From Pseudorhodobacter ferrugineus DSM 5888 (lineage in GTDB: Bacteria; Pseudomonadota; Alphaproteobacteria; Rhodobacterales; Rhodobacteraceae), in NCBI RefSeq assembly GCF_000420745.1, contig NZ_ATVN01000020.1, forward strand, positions 1 through 57,795: DNA of 57,795 nt. Direction: 5' to 3'. How positions within the stretch are numbered: position 1 is the stretch's first letter; each line of letters opens with the position of its first letter. The position numbers were made by a program, and so were the translations under genes. This document shows, one piece after another, positions 43,485 through 51,844 of this stretch. Under the pieces are notes generated by a model. It did no database searches and had not been told where the DNA came from. It saw only the letters and a program-made list of their open reading frames with translations.

Positions 43485-43945
43485 GGGTTTTCCTCTATTG
43501 GCGGGCCGAACCGGTCCAACATTCTGGCACGGATCTGGTCGCGTGACTGCCGATATGCGGCAAGTTTCGCCTCGCGTGCGTCACCTAGGCCCGTGGGGTC
43601 AAGGATCGGCCAATATTCGATATCCAGATGGTGAAAGCGGGTCAATTCCAGCGCCATGCGTTGGCTGGCGGGCGACAGGGCGATGATGAGATCAAACTGC
43701 GACAGGTCATCGCCCCATTCCTGCATTTCCTCGAAAGACCGGCTGCGGTGGCGCGAAATTTCGATCCCCAGTTCCTGACAAACGGCGATGGAAAAGCCAT
43801 CAATCTCCATATCATTTTTCACGCCAGCCGATTGCACATAGGCCTTTTGGCCGTACATCTTTTTCATCAACCCCTCGGCCATGGGCGACCGGACAGCGTT
43901 GTGATCGCAGCAAAACAGCACCGATTGGGGGAAAGCCGCCACCAT
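43481..43945 (-). CDS. low-molecular-weight protein-tyrosine-phosphatase family protein
   Basis: 154 residues. The phosphate loop is CCDHNAVRSPMAEG, giving the C-x5-R signature, and the general acid Asp lies in YWPILDPTG. The fold is shared by LMW tyrosine phosphatases and thioredoxin-coupled arsenate reductases; the extra Cys next to the P-loop does not decide between them. The ATG at 43945 shares its A with the UPF0262 stop (TGATG), so this start is preferred over 43966. Confidence 0.84.
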   Translation of the reverse strand: MVAAFPQSVLFCCDHNAVRSPMAEGLMKKMYGQKAYVQSAGVKNDMEIDGFSIAVCQELGIEISRHRSRSFEEMQEWGDDLSQFDLIIALSPASQRMALELTRFHHLDIEYWPILDPTGLGDAREAKLAAYRQSRDQIRARMLDRFGPPIEENP

Positions 43946-44421
43946 CACCCCCAGTGCAAAACGCAAATCAGGGTGAACAAGCGGCGGGCGGTGTCTATGT
44001 CGACGGCGGCTTTGCCGTCCAGCCGCTCTTGCAGCACGCGCGCGCCTTCGTTGTGGATGCCCCGCCGTGCCATATCAATCGCCTCGATCTGGCTGGGCGG
44101 CAGGCGTTTGACCGCCTCGAAATAGCTTTCGCAGATCTGGAAATAGTCTTTGACCACTTGCCGAAACGGGCCCAACGACAGGTGAAACTCGCCCACCTTT
44201 TCGGCAGTTTCGGTGGTGATATCAAACACCAAACGTCCCTCACGGATGGCCAATCCCAGCCGGTAAGGGCCATCGGACACGGATTTGCCATCGCGTTTGG
44301 GCAAGGCAAAGCTGTTCTCTTCAAGCAGATCAAAGATCGCGACTTTGCGCTCCTGCTCGATCTCGGGCGTGGGGGCTGCAAGGCCGGTTTCGTCAATTTC
44401 GATGTGGCATATGCGGGTCAT
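43945..44421 (-). CDS. UPF0262 family protein
   Basis: A 158-residue soluble protein matching the UPF0262 family of alphaproteobacteria: ICHIEIDETGLAAPTPEIEQ at the start, REGRLVFDITTE in the middle, LGPFRQVVKDYFQICESYFE and IEAIDMARRGIHNEGARVL toward the end. Function unknown. Usually found between hisD and an LMW phosphatase gene, as here. Confidence 0.9.
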   Translation of the reverse strand: MTRICHIEIDETGLAAPTPEIEQERKVAIFDLLEENSFALPKRDGKSVSDGPYRLGLAIREGRLVFDITTETAEKVGEFHLSLGPFRQVVKDYFQICESYFEAVKRLPPSQIEAIDMARRGIHNEGARVLQERLDGKAAVDIDTARRLFTLICVLHWG

Positions 44422-44508
44422 CGGATCATTTCCATGGCAGGTAAGGCTAATTGATGGCCTGTTGCGCGGATGGGTGCAAGGGGGCCAATGCTGGGGCCAG
44501 TACTAGGG

Positions 44509-45810
44509 TTAATCGTTCAACCGATCCAGCCGTGCCTGCACCGATAGGCCATGCGCTTGCAGGCTCTCGGACTTTGCCAGCCGCACGGCAGCGGGGCCAA
44601 TCGCGCGCAAGGCGGCAGGCGTCATTTGCGCCAGCGTGGTGCGTTTCATGAAATCAAGCACCGAAAGCCCGCTGGAAAACCGGGCCGAGCGCGCCGTGGG
44701 CAACACGTGGTTGGGACCGCCGACATAATCGCCAATCGCCTCGGGGGTGTATTGGCCCAAGAATATCGCCCCCGCATGGGTGATTTGCTGCGACAGGCCT
44801 TCGGGATCGGCCACGCACAGCTCCAGATGTTCGGGTGCCATGCGGTTTGACAGGGTAGCAGCTTCGGCCAGATCGCGGGTCACGATTACGACGCCATTGT
44901 CGCGCCAACTGGCCCCCGCAATCGCGCGGCGTTCCAGCGTTTCAAGACGTTTTTCAACGGCTTGCGTCACAGCCGCGGCAAAAGCCGCATCATCCGTGAT
45001 CAAAATGCTCTGCGCGCTTTCATCATGTTCGGCCTGCGACAACAGGTCCAGCGCGATCCAGTCAGGGTCATTATCGCGGTCGGCGATTACCAAAATCTCT
45101 GATGGCCCAGCGATCATATCAATACCCACACGCCCAAACACCCGCCGCTTGGCTGCCGCCACAAAGGCATTGCCGGGGCCGGTGATTTTATCGACCGGCG
45201 CAATGGTTTTTGTGCCATACGCGAGCGCCGCAATCGCCTGCGCGCCGCCAATGCGGTAAATCTCATCCACGCCGGAAATTTGGGCCGCAAGCAAAACCAA
45301 CGGGTTCACCACCCCGTCCGGCGTGGGGCAGCAAATGACAAGGCGTTCCACGCCCGCCACCTGCGCAGGAATGGCGTTCATCAAAACAGACGACGGATAG
45401 CTCGCCAGCCCGCCCGGCACATACAATCCCGCCGCCGAAACCGGCGTCCAACGCCAGCCCAAACGCGCGCCGGTAGCGTCTTCCCACATGGCGTCTTCGG
45501 GTTTCTGGCGGTCGTGATAGGCGCGGATACGCTCCGCTGCCAGTTCAAGGGCGGCACGATCTTCGGGGGAAACCTTGGCGCATTCCGCGTCAATCTCGGC
45601 AGCGGTAAAGCGCATGGTTTCGGCCGTTAACGCCAAGCGGTCAAAGCGCTCTGTCAGCTCCAACACAGCCCCATCGCCCCGCGCCCGCACATCGGCGATG
45701 ATGCCTGCAACGACATCATCCACGTCCACACTGTCTTCGCGCTTGGCCCCCAAAAGGGCGGCAAATCGCGTTTCAAAATCCATATCAGTGGTAGACAAAA
45801 AGAAAGGCAT
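44509..45810 (-). CDS. hisD: histidinol dehydrogenase
   Basis: A 433-residue enzyme catalysing the last two steps of histidine synthesis (histidinol to histidine, NAD- and zinc-dependent). Motifs: VPGGLASYPSSVLMNAIPAQ, KITGPGNAFVAAAKR, GPSEILVIAD, DLLSQAEHDESAQ (zinc/catalytic Gln and His) and MAPEHLEL (catalytic Glu-His). Near-normal length. The longer frame from 45900 is rejected because MPFFLSTTDMDFE is the family start. Confidence 0.93.
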   Translation of the reverse strand: MPFFLSTTDMDFETRFAALLGAKREDSVDVDDVVAGIIADVRARGDGAVLELTERFDRLALTAETMRFTAAEIDAECAKVSPEDRAALELAAERIRAYHDRQKPEDAMWEDATGARLGWRWTPVSAAGLYVPGGLASYPSSVLMNAIPAQVAGVERLVICCPTPDGVVNPLVLLAAQISGVDEIYRIGGAQAIAALAYGTKTIAPVDKITGPGNAFVAAAKRRVFGRVGIDMIAGPSEILVIADRDNDPDWIALDLLSQAEHDESAQSILITDDAAFAAAVTQAVEKRLETLERRAIAGASWRDNGVVIVTRDLAEAATLSNRMAPEHLELCVADPEGLSQQITHAGAIFLGQYTPEAIGDYVGGPNHVLPTARSARFSSGLSVLDFMKRTTLAQMTPAALRAIGPAAVRLAKSESLQAHGLSVQARLDRLND

Positions 45811-45945
45811 GACGTGCCCTTTCGATGGTGTGGGTGGTTTCCGGTCGGCGTTCGGTACCGACTTAGCGCGCCACGCCTGCCACCTCAAGCCCGCACCCAA
45901 TCACAGAAACATCCGAACCAGCCCGCAAAACGCTCATCGCCCACA

Positions 45946-46035
45946 TTCATCTTGGCTCAAATACCTAACGCGTCTCAACAGACCCATCGCCAAGGGGGGT
46001 GAATGCGCCTCAAGGCGCAGGGGGGCTACGCCCCC
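45946..46035. repeat. dispersed 21-bp motif (copy 3) with two GC hairpins
   Basis: The motif CATCTTGGCTCAAATACC occupies 45946-45966 with its flanks. It is followed by hairpins TGCGCCT / AGGCGCA (46004-46019) and GGGGGC / GCCCCC (46021-46035). Located between hisD and the end of the DUF2948 gene, it resembles copy 1 in being a motif followed by a GC stem. Confidence 0.6.
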
Positions 46036-46041
46036 GCCCCC

Positions 46042-46515
46042 TTACCGATGCTCGGGCATCTTACGTGATGGCGCGAGGTACGGCCTTGTCACATCGCGCG
46101 CCGTGACGTTCAGGCTTTCAACCTCCAACGCGACCTCACCGTCTCCGGCCAAGGTCAGAACCACACGCCCCATGCCATCCTCGCGCGGCTCAAAGGCTAC
46201 AGACAACAAGGACAACACCGTATCCGCCTCATGCTGATGCACACCTTGTGACTTCACACTCAGCACATCATTGAACACCAGCAAGCAGCGCACGCGCTCA
46301 TAGGCGCGCCCTGCGCGTTCGGCGGCGGCACCGTCTTCCCAACGGAAACGGTTCAAAAGCAGGGCAAATTCGCGCCGCTTGGCGACATAGCGCATATCCG
46401 ACGCCACCAACACCGCGTCTTGCACCAGCGCGGACAGGATGCCCAGATCTTCGGCATCCGTGGCAAATAGCGCTAGTGGCGCGTCCGATCCCTCTTCAAA
46501 CTTTGCATCGCTCAT
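46042..46515 (-). CDS. DUF2948 family protein
   Basis: A 157-residue protein. [40 protein letters not shown] and [16 protein letters not shown] are the family hallmarks. No membrane helix or signal. It overlaps the murA stop by ATGA (start 46515; the frame from 46545 would sit further inside murA). Function unknown; linked to murA in many Rhodobacterales. Confidence 0.85.
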   Translation of the reverse strand: MSDAKFEEGSDAPLALFATDAEDLGILSALVQDAVLVASDMRYVAKRREFALLLNRFRWEDGAAAERAGRAYERVRCLLVFNDVLSVKSQGVHQHEADTVLSLLSVAFEPREDGMGRVVLTLAGDGEVALEVESLNVTARDVTRPYLAPSRKMPEHR

Positions 46516-47780
46516 GTCGCGATACGTTCGATATGCGCGCCACACGCGCCCAGCTTTTCCTCAACCCGCTCATAGCCGCGATCAAGGTGATAGACGCGGC
46601 TGACCACGGTTTCGCCTTCGGCCGCCATTGCCGCCAAAATCAGGCTAACGGAGGCACGCAAATCGGTCGCCATAACCCGTGCGCCTTTCAGCTTGTCCAC
46701 GCCCGTCACCGTGGCATGACCGCCGTGTACATCAATCTTGGCGCCCATGCGGATCAATTCGGGCGCATGCATAAAGCGGTTTTCAAAGATCTTTTCTTCC
46801 AAAACGCTTTTGCCATTGGCGGTACACAGCAGCGCCATCATCTGCGCCTGCAAATCGGTGGGAAAGCCCGGGAAAGGCTCGGTCGTTACATCCACAGCGT
46901 TCACGCGACCGTTCTTGCGCTTTACCTTCAAGCCGCGCTCGGTTTCTTCCACCGACACGCCAGCCGCGTCCAGTTTTTCGCAAAACGCGCCAACAAGGTC
47001 GATGCGCCCGCCCAAACATTCCACTTCGCCACCACAAATCGCAGGGGCCAGCATATAGGTGCCAAGTTCGATCCGGTCGGTGACAACGGGGTGCGTGGCA
47101 CCGTTCAATCTGTCCACGCCTTGAATGGTAATTGTGCTGGTGCCCTCGCCGTCAATCTGCGCGCCCATGCGGCGCAGGCATTGGGCAAGGTCCACAATCT
47201 CCGGCTCGCGCGCGGCATTCTTGATCACGGTTGTGCCCTTGGCCAAAGTCGCAGCCAACAGCGCATTTTCAGTCGCCCCAACCGACACCAGCGGGAAATC
47301 AATGACCCCGCCGCGCAGCCGCCCGCCCATCGCCTTGGCATGGACATAACCGTCCCGCAGCTCCAGCTCGGCGCCCAGTGCCTCCAGCGCTTGCAGGTGC
47401 AAATCGACAGGCCGCGCGCCAATCGCACAGCCACCCGGCAGCGACACAATCGCATGGCCATCACGCGCCAGCATCGGCCCCAGCACCAAAATCGACGCCC
47501 GCATTTTGCGCACGATGTCATAATCGGCGGTGTGATTGTGGATGTTATGGCTGCTCATCGCCAAGACCTGACCACCCTGAAGGCTGGCCACTTCAGCCCC
47601 CAATGACCCCAAAAGCTCGGTCATCGTGCGAATATCGGACAAGCGCGGCGCGTTGGTCAGCGTCAGCGGCTCTTCTGTCAGCAATGTTGCGGGCATCAGC
47701 GTCAGACACGCGTTCTTTGCCCCCGCGATCGGGATCACCCCGTTCAACTCACCACCGCCGCGTACCAGAATCGAATCCAT
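46512..47780 (-). CDS. murA: UDP-N-acetylglucosamine 1-carboxyvinyltransferase
   Basis: A 422-residue MurA, the first committed step of peptidoglycan synthesis: phosphoenolpyruvate plus UDP-GlcNAc. It starts [20 protein letters not shown] with Lys22 in AGAKNACL; the catalytic Cys lies in [15 protein letters not shown] (about 116); the Asp site is in [17 protein letters not shown]. Cys rather than Asp at the active site predicts fosfomycin sensitivity of the enzyme. Normal length. Confidence 0.95.
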   Translation of the reverse strand: MDSILVRGGGELNGVIPIAGAKNACLTLMPATLLTEEPLTLTNAPRLSDIRTMTELLGSLGAEVASLQGGQVLAMSSHNIHNHTADYDIVRKMRASILVLGPMLARDGHAIVSLPGGCAIGARPVDLHLQALEALGAELELRDGYVHAKAMGGRLRGGVIDFPLVSVGATENALLAATLAKGTTVIKNAAREPEIVDLAQCLRRMGAQIDGEGTSTITIQGVDRLNGATHPVVTDRIELGTYMLAPAICGGEVECLGGRIDLVGAFCEKLDAAGVSVEETERGLKVKRKNGRVNAVDVTTEPFPGFPTDLQAQMMALLCTANGKSVLEEKIFENRFMHAPELIRMGAKIDVHGGHATVTGVDKLKGARVMATDLRASVSLILAAMAAEGETVVSRVYHLDRGYERVEEKLGACGAHIERIAT

Positions 47781-47972
47781 TTACTGCCCCTGACTTTTGT
47801 CGTTGTCTGTGTTTGTGCCTTGGCCCATCCGGGCCTTTGCCTGCATTTTGCGCCGCGCCATATTGGCCTTGAGCGCTGCCTTCTGGCGCGCTTCCCGCAA
47901 TTCGGCACCGGTTTTTTGGCGCTTTTCGCCAGTCGTACCGGTACCGCCAATGTTCGGTTTTTCGCTATTCAT
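47781..47972 (-). CDS. small basic hypothetical protein upstream of murA
   Basis: A 63-residue, very charged peptide (GEKRQKTGAELREARQKAAL, KANMARRKMQAKAR). Its stop codon is adjacent to the murA start, so it is probably the first gene of murA-DUF2948. No domain is recognised and it may be partly disordered. The position and clean frame support a real gene. Confidence 0.65.
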   Translation of the reverse strand: MNSEKPNIGGTGTTGEKRQKTGAELREARQKAALKANMARRKMQAKARMGQGTNTDNDKSQGQ

Positions 47973-48083
47973 GGCCCCTCCTTACAACGCAAAGCAAAAA
48001 GGGTCCAGATTACCCTTGCACCATCTGTTTTTTCCGACTAATCAGCCGCCACGCCAACCCAATACCTAAGGTTCGCGCCAGAT

Positions 48084-48158
48084 GCTGTGGTAGCTCAGTG
48101 GTAGAGCACACCCTTGGTAAGGGTGAGGTCGAGAGTTCAATCCTCTCTCACAGCACCA
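48084..48158 (+). tRNA. tRNA-Thr (GGT)
   Basis: A 75-base cloverleaf with encoded CCA: acceptor GCTGTGG / TCACAGC, D-arm AGCTCAGTGGTAGAGC, anticodon stem-loop CCCTTGGTAAGGG (anticodon GGT) and T-arm GAGAG / CTCTC around GTTCAAT. An integrase gene fragment begins 83 bases after its 3' end, in the same orientation, so its 3' end is a likely phage/island attachment site. Confidence 0.95.
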
Positions 48159-48240
48159 TATTTTTTCCTTCTATATCAAAAAGACACGCGCTATCAGTGG
48201 TTTGGATTGGACTCGGTTCTACACCACTATGGTTTTACAA

Positions 48241-48647
48241 ATGCCCCGACCTTACAAACACCCCAAAACAGGAGTCTTCTATTTCCGGCAGAAAACACCT
48301 GCAGACCTCCGCCAAAAGTTCGGAAAAGCGGAAGTCAGCTGGACGCTAGCGACGAAGGTCGAGAGCGAAGCAATCATTCGCAATGCCGAGGCCGTCTTGA
48401 AGCAAGCCAAAGTCTGGCAGTCTCTACGCGCCACGCCCAGCGCACTGCCCCACAAGCAAATCATGGCACTTGTTGGCGAGTACCGCAGACAACTCGATAC
48501 TATGTTGAACGAGGAACCCGGTGAAGTCGGTATATGGGATTCCGTCTTGAAGCTTCAAACCGCAAACGGCGCAGACCCGATTGCTCTTGAAAAATGGCAA
48601 GGCAAGGAAGCCGACGCGCTTCTTCTTGCCGCAGGGCTAGAGGCCCC
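48241..48647 (+). pseudogene. site-specific integrase, N-terminal fragment
   Basis: MPRPYKHPKTGVFYFRQKTP opens like the arm-binding domain (DUF6538 type) of phage-like tyrosine recombinases, continuing DLRQKFGKAEVSWTLATKVE and EAIIRNAEAVLKQAK. After about 135 residues the similarity ends and the frame runs into antisense IS3 sequence. The catalytic domain is missing, so the integrase is dead. Its place next to tRNA-Thr is classic for an integrated island. Family assignment is from the N-terminal domain alone. Confidence 0.65.
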
Positions 48648-49118
48648 GATCGTTGTTTTCATGGCCTTTCCTCGAACGATTCCGCGTAAACCCATACCTT
48701 TCATGAGGCGAGCAACGATGCAGCGCGCCACGGCTTCACCTTCACGGCACAGCTGTCGCCAGGCTTTACGGGCACCGTAAACCTCCCAGTTGGCATCCCA
48801 GACGCATCGGATTTTGAGCCGCAACACCGTATCCCGCTGCTGGCGTGCCGAGGCCTTAGACGGATCGGCGCGCACAACGAGGCAGGCGTAGTAAGTGGAT
48901 GGGGCAATCAGCAGCACCCTGCAGATCGACTCGACTCCATGGACCACGCGATGATCTTCCCCTCTCGCGCATGTAAACATACGCTGCCGGGCAGCGGGGC
49001 CAATCGCAGCGACTGCCGCAGACTGCGTTTCATAGGAGCATTGATGCTCCAGCACCATGCGGACGGCGCGCGCCCGCACCTCAGGTGAATAACGATTTGA
49101 TATCTTACTCTTTTCCAT
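48645..49118 (-). pseudogene. IS3-family transposase remnant (OrfA-OrfB fused by deletion)
   Basis: The frame begins MEKSKISNRYSPEVRARAVR and continues MVLEHQCSYETQSAAVAAIG (OrfA helix-turn-helix). It then jumps to OrfB-like sequence: CRVLLIAPSTYYACL, RCVWDANWEVYGARKAWRQL, CIVARLMKGMGLRGIVRGK. The rest of OrfA, the frameshift zone and the DDE domain are missing. It interrupts the integrase gene from the opposite strand near 48645. Not functional. Confidence 0.75.
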
Positions 49119-49245
49119 AGCCCTCATCCTTAGTCAGGTTGAAGGTCTCCGGCAAACAAGGGACTATTCACATCAGGCCCAGCGGTCAGACCTGCCACGC
49201 ACAAGGGCGAGACACATGCCCCCGCACCGCAGGGGCTCTTGGCAA

Positions 49246-49938
49246 TTACACCCGCGCAGCCTCAAACGCGGCCCAAGCCGCCTCAAATGCGGCAAAGTCA
49301 AAGCCCGGCGCGCGGGCGGGATTAAGGACAAGGCGCTCGGTGCTTTGCATTTTCGCAATGGCAGCTGCAAGTTGGCCAATCACATCAGGCGGAATCACAA
49401 CTGCGCCGTGGCGGTCGGCGTGGATCAGATCGCCAGTCCGCACATCCATACCCATGATGCGGATGGGCTGGTTCACGCTGCGAACATGCACAAATCCGTG
49501 GCTGGGACCGATGCTGCCCGCGACGACAGGGAAATCCGGTGCCATGTCACCAAGGTCGCGCATCACCCCGTTGGTCAGCGCGCCCGACATGCCAAACCCT
49601 TTGTGGATGGTCGTGTTTACCTCACCCCAAAAAGCGCCGATGGCATTGGGGCCATCAAGATCTTCGACCACTGCAACCGAGGGCTTAGGGGCCTCAGCCA
49701 TCGCTTTGTAATAGGCCATACGGCGAGTGCGGATGGTTGCGGCATCCTCGGTTGGCGGAGCAAGAGCGGCGATCTGGGCGGTGACGGCATAGCCAACCAT
49801 TACGCCTTTCGGGTCGCTGGCCTGCATCGTGCCGCGGGTAAAAGCGTTAAAGCCGCGCTTGCCTTGGGCCACCTCTATTGCATTGCAAACGGTAGGGGTG
49901 TCGACGCTGCGAAGCAGGTTTAGCAGTTGAGTATCCAT
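49246..49938 (-). CDS. RraA-like protein (HMG/CHA aldolase or decarboxylase family)
   Basis: A 230-residue member of the RraA/HMG-aldolase fold. DTPTVCNAIEVAQGKRG is the conserved first helix. AFWGEVNTTIHKGFGMSGAL, TNGVMRDL (Arg-Asp active-site pair) and DLIHADRHGAVVIPPDV (DxxHxD-type metal region) are the family hallmarks. Relatives cleave 4-carboxy-4-hydroxy-2-oxoadipate or decarboxylate oxaloacetate. The ATG shares its A with the hydrolase stop (TAATG). Last gene of the operon, so it may perform the terminal cleavage to central metabolites (inference). Confidence 0.83.
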   Translation of the reverse strand: MDTQLLNLLRSVDTPTVCNAIEVAQGKRGFNAFTRGTMQASDPKGVMVGYAVTAQIAALAPPTEDAATIRTRRMAYYKAMAEAPKPSVAVVEDLDGPNAIGAFWGEVNTTIHKGFGMSGALTNGVMRDLGDMAPDFPVVAGSIGPSHGFVHVRSVNQPIRIMGMDVRTGDLIHADRHGAVVIPPDVIGQLAAAIAKMQSTERLVLNPARAPGFDFAAFEAAWAAFEAARV

Positions 49939-50627
49939 TAGGCCTCCAGCCATCGGCGCAGGGCCGCTGTGGTTTCATCGGGTTGTTCAAGGGTGGGCAA
50001 ATGCCCTGCGTTTTCAACGACATGCAGGGTGGATTGGGGGATGAGTTCGTGCATGCGTTCATGCCGTTCAACGGGGCAAAGTATGTCTTGGCGGCCGCAG
50101 AGGATAAGGGTGGGAACGGTGACCCGGGCAAGGGTTTCTTGCTGGTCGGGACGGTCGCGCAGGGCAAGCGATTGGTTAACAAATACCTGTGGGCCAAGGG
50201 CAAGGGCCATGTCCATGCACAGGTCCAGAATGGCCGCGCGGTTGGGGCCGTCGGTCAGGTAATTCGGCTTCATCTCATCGCGCATCACCGCGTCGAGCCC
50301 ACCCGCGTGAACCGATGCTATTTGAGGCGCGCGGCGGGCCTGAACCTCGGGCAGTTCAGCGCGTGAATTGGTATCGAGCAGCGCCAAATGTGTAACGCGA
50401 TCAGGGGCTTGGGCCATGATTTCCATTGCCACGATCCCGCCCATCGACAGGCCCGCAAGGGCAAAACGCGGGGGGGCATCCGCCAAGATTTGGGCCGCTA
50501 AAGCCTGCACCGTATCGGCCCCCGTCAGGGGGGCCAGATGCAAGGGCCGTGCTCCGAATGCTGCGATTTGCGGGCCAAAAAGACGCCCGTCGCACATCAT
50601 GCCGGGAAGGAGGACAAGCGGGGTCAT
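49938..50627 (-). CDS. alpha/beta hydrolase
   Basis: A 229-residue alpha/beta hydrolase: LVLLPGMMCDGRLFGPQ (oxyanion loop), nucleophile elbow LAGLSMGGIVAMEI, acid in CGRQDILCPVE, His in VENAGHLPTLEQP. All triad members are present. It overlaps the MetE-like gene by ATGA and the RraA gene by TAATG. An ester, lactone or C-C bond substrate in the pathway is likely; not identified. Confidence 0.84.
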   Translation of the reverse strand: MTPLVLLPGMMCDGRLFGPQIAAFGARPLHLAPLTGADTVQALAAQILADAPPRFALAGLSMGGIVAMEIMAQAPDRVTHLALLDTNSRAELPEVQARRAPQIASVHAGGLDAVMRDEMKPNYLTDGPNRAAILDLCMDMALALGPQVFVNQSLALRDRPDQQETLARVTVPTLILCGRQDILCPVERHERMHELIPQSTLHVVENAGHLPTLEQPDETTAALRRWLEA

Positions 50628-51751
50628 TTTGACGCGAGCGCCGCCCCTTCGGCCAAGGCGGACAGCTTGGCATAGGCGACATCGGGGTCGACCGAGCCAA
50701 AGCCAGCGAAGGTGCCAAAGCCGCAGTCAGACCCTGCGATCACACGGTCTTGGCCGACAATATTCGTAAATCTTTCAAGACGTTGCGCCACAAGTTCGGG
50801 GTGTTCGACGAAATTCGTCGTCGTATCGACCACGCCCGGAAACAGCACTTTACCATCGGGAATATCGGCTGCCCGATCGCGGAACACGGCCCATTCATGC
50901 CCGTGACGCGGGTTCGAGGTTTCGAACAACAAATACTGCGCATCCACCGACATCAGCGTGTCGAACATTTTCGACATCGGAATATCGCAGACATGCGGGC
51001 CTTCATAATTACCCCAGCAAATGTGAATACGGACCTTTTCGGCGGGAATGCCGGATAAAGCGTGATTCAGCGCCTCCACATGGCTGTTCGCGACTTTGAC
51101 AAACTCAGCATCGCTGAGATCGGTAAACAACATATGACGCGACAGGGCGAGATCGGGGCAATCGAGCTGCAAATCAAGGCCGGATGCGACGATGGTTTCA
51201 TATTCCGCCTTCATCGCATCGGCGAGGGCTGCCAGATAGGCCTCACGGCTTTTATAAAAGGAATTCTGCAAAAACAACGAGATAACACCCGGGCTGGCGG
51301 CGTTCATAAAGCCGCGTTTGGCGCCGTGTTGGGCCATCGCGGCCTTTAGGTTCGCGATGTCTTTTTCCAGCTCGCCTTGGCCTTTTGACCGCACCTCACC
51401 CACGCACATGGGGCGCGCATATTTGGGGGTGCCGCCATCATTTGCCAATCTTTCCAAGAACTTGGGGAACAGTTTCAGGTCGGCGGGCGCATTGCGCGGG
51501 CTATCGCCATCAAAGCCGGTGTAGCGGTCTTTGACATAGGTGGCGTAGCTAATCTTGGATGTTTCCCCGTCCGAGACGATATCCACCCCTGCATCCACTT
51601 GTTTTTTAACGGTTTCCGACACGGCGCGGGTCATCGCCGCATCAAAATCGACTGGCGCAAACGGCGTGTTGCGTTCACGGGCAAAGATGAAATCCACCAC
51701 TTCCTGCGTGCGGGGAAGAGAGCCGACATGGGTTGTCAAAATGGCGGTCAT
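50624..51751 (-). CDS. MetE-like zinc-dependent thiol/alkyl-transferase family protein
   Basis: A 375-residue protein of the cobalamin-independent methionine synthase C-terminal (UROD/MetE-like) superfamily. ILTTHVGSLPRTQEVVDFIF and GVDIVSDGETSKISYATYV are at the start; the zinc site is His-x-Cys in IHICWGNYEGPH plus Cys in VIAGSDCGFGTFAGFG. It lacks the N-terminal half of true MetE (about 750 residues). Stand-alone proteins of this size include epoxyalkane:coenzyme M transferase and other thiol-activating catabolic enzymes. The operon context argues for catabolic group transfer, not methionine synthesis. Confidence 0.83.
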   Translation of the reverse strand: MTAILTTHVGSLPRTQEVVDFIFARERNTPFAPVDFDAAMTRAVSETVKKQVDAGVDIVSDGETSKISYATYVKDRYTGFDGDSPRNAPADLKLFPKFLERLANDGGTPKYARPMCVGEVRSKGQGELEKDIANLKAAMAQHGAKRGFMNAASPGVISLFLQNSFYKSREAYLAALADAMKAEYETIVASGLDLQLDCPDLALSRHMLFTDLSDAEFVKVANSHVEALNHALSGIPAEKVRIHICWGNYEGPHVCDIPMSKMFDTLMSVDAQYLLFETSNPRHGHEWAVFRDRAADIPDGKVLFPGVVDTTTNFVEHPELVAQRLERFTNIVGQDRVIAGSDCGFGTFAGFGSVDPDVAYAKLSALAEGAALASK

Positions 51752-51781
51752 GGTCAGAAATCCTTGTCAAAAACGGTGTAT

Positions 51782-51825
51782 GCAACCCGTATGTTATCCG
51801 TATTACATCTGTACATACGGGTTGC
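51782..51825. repeat. perfect 13-bp inverted repeat containing palindromic element copy B
   Basis: GCAACCCGTATGT (51782-51794) pairs perfectly with ACATACGGGTTGC (51813-51825) across an 18-base loop. The inner 30 bases (51789-51818) match the element at 15859-15888 with five differences. It sits between bicupin and MetE-like genes, 30 bases before the latter's start, so it could be an operator, an mRNA-processing hairpin or a mobile repeat. Confidence 0.6.
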
Positions 51826-51844
51826 TTTCAGGTTTGGGCGGCGA

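Noticed and set aside
48084-48158. A second copy of the tRNA-Thr 3' end as attR inside the window
   Set aside because: I looked through 48.2-57.8 kb and found no repeat of the tRNA end, so the other island border is not claimed.
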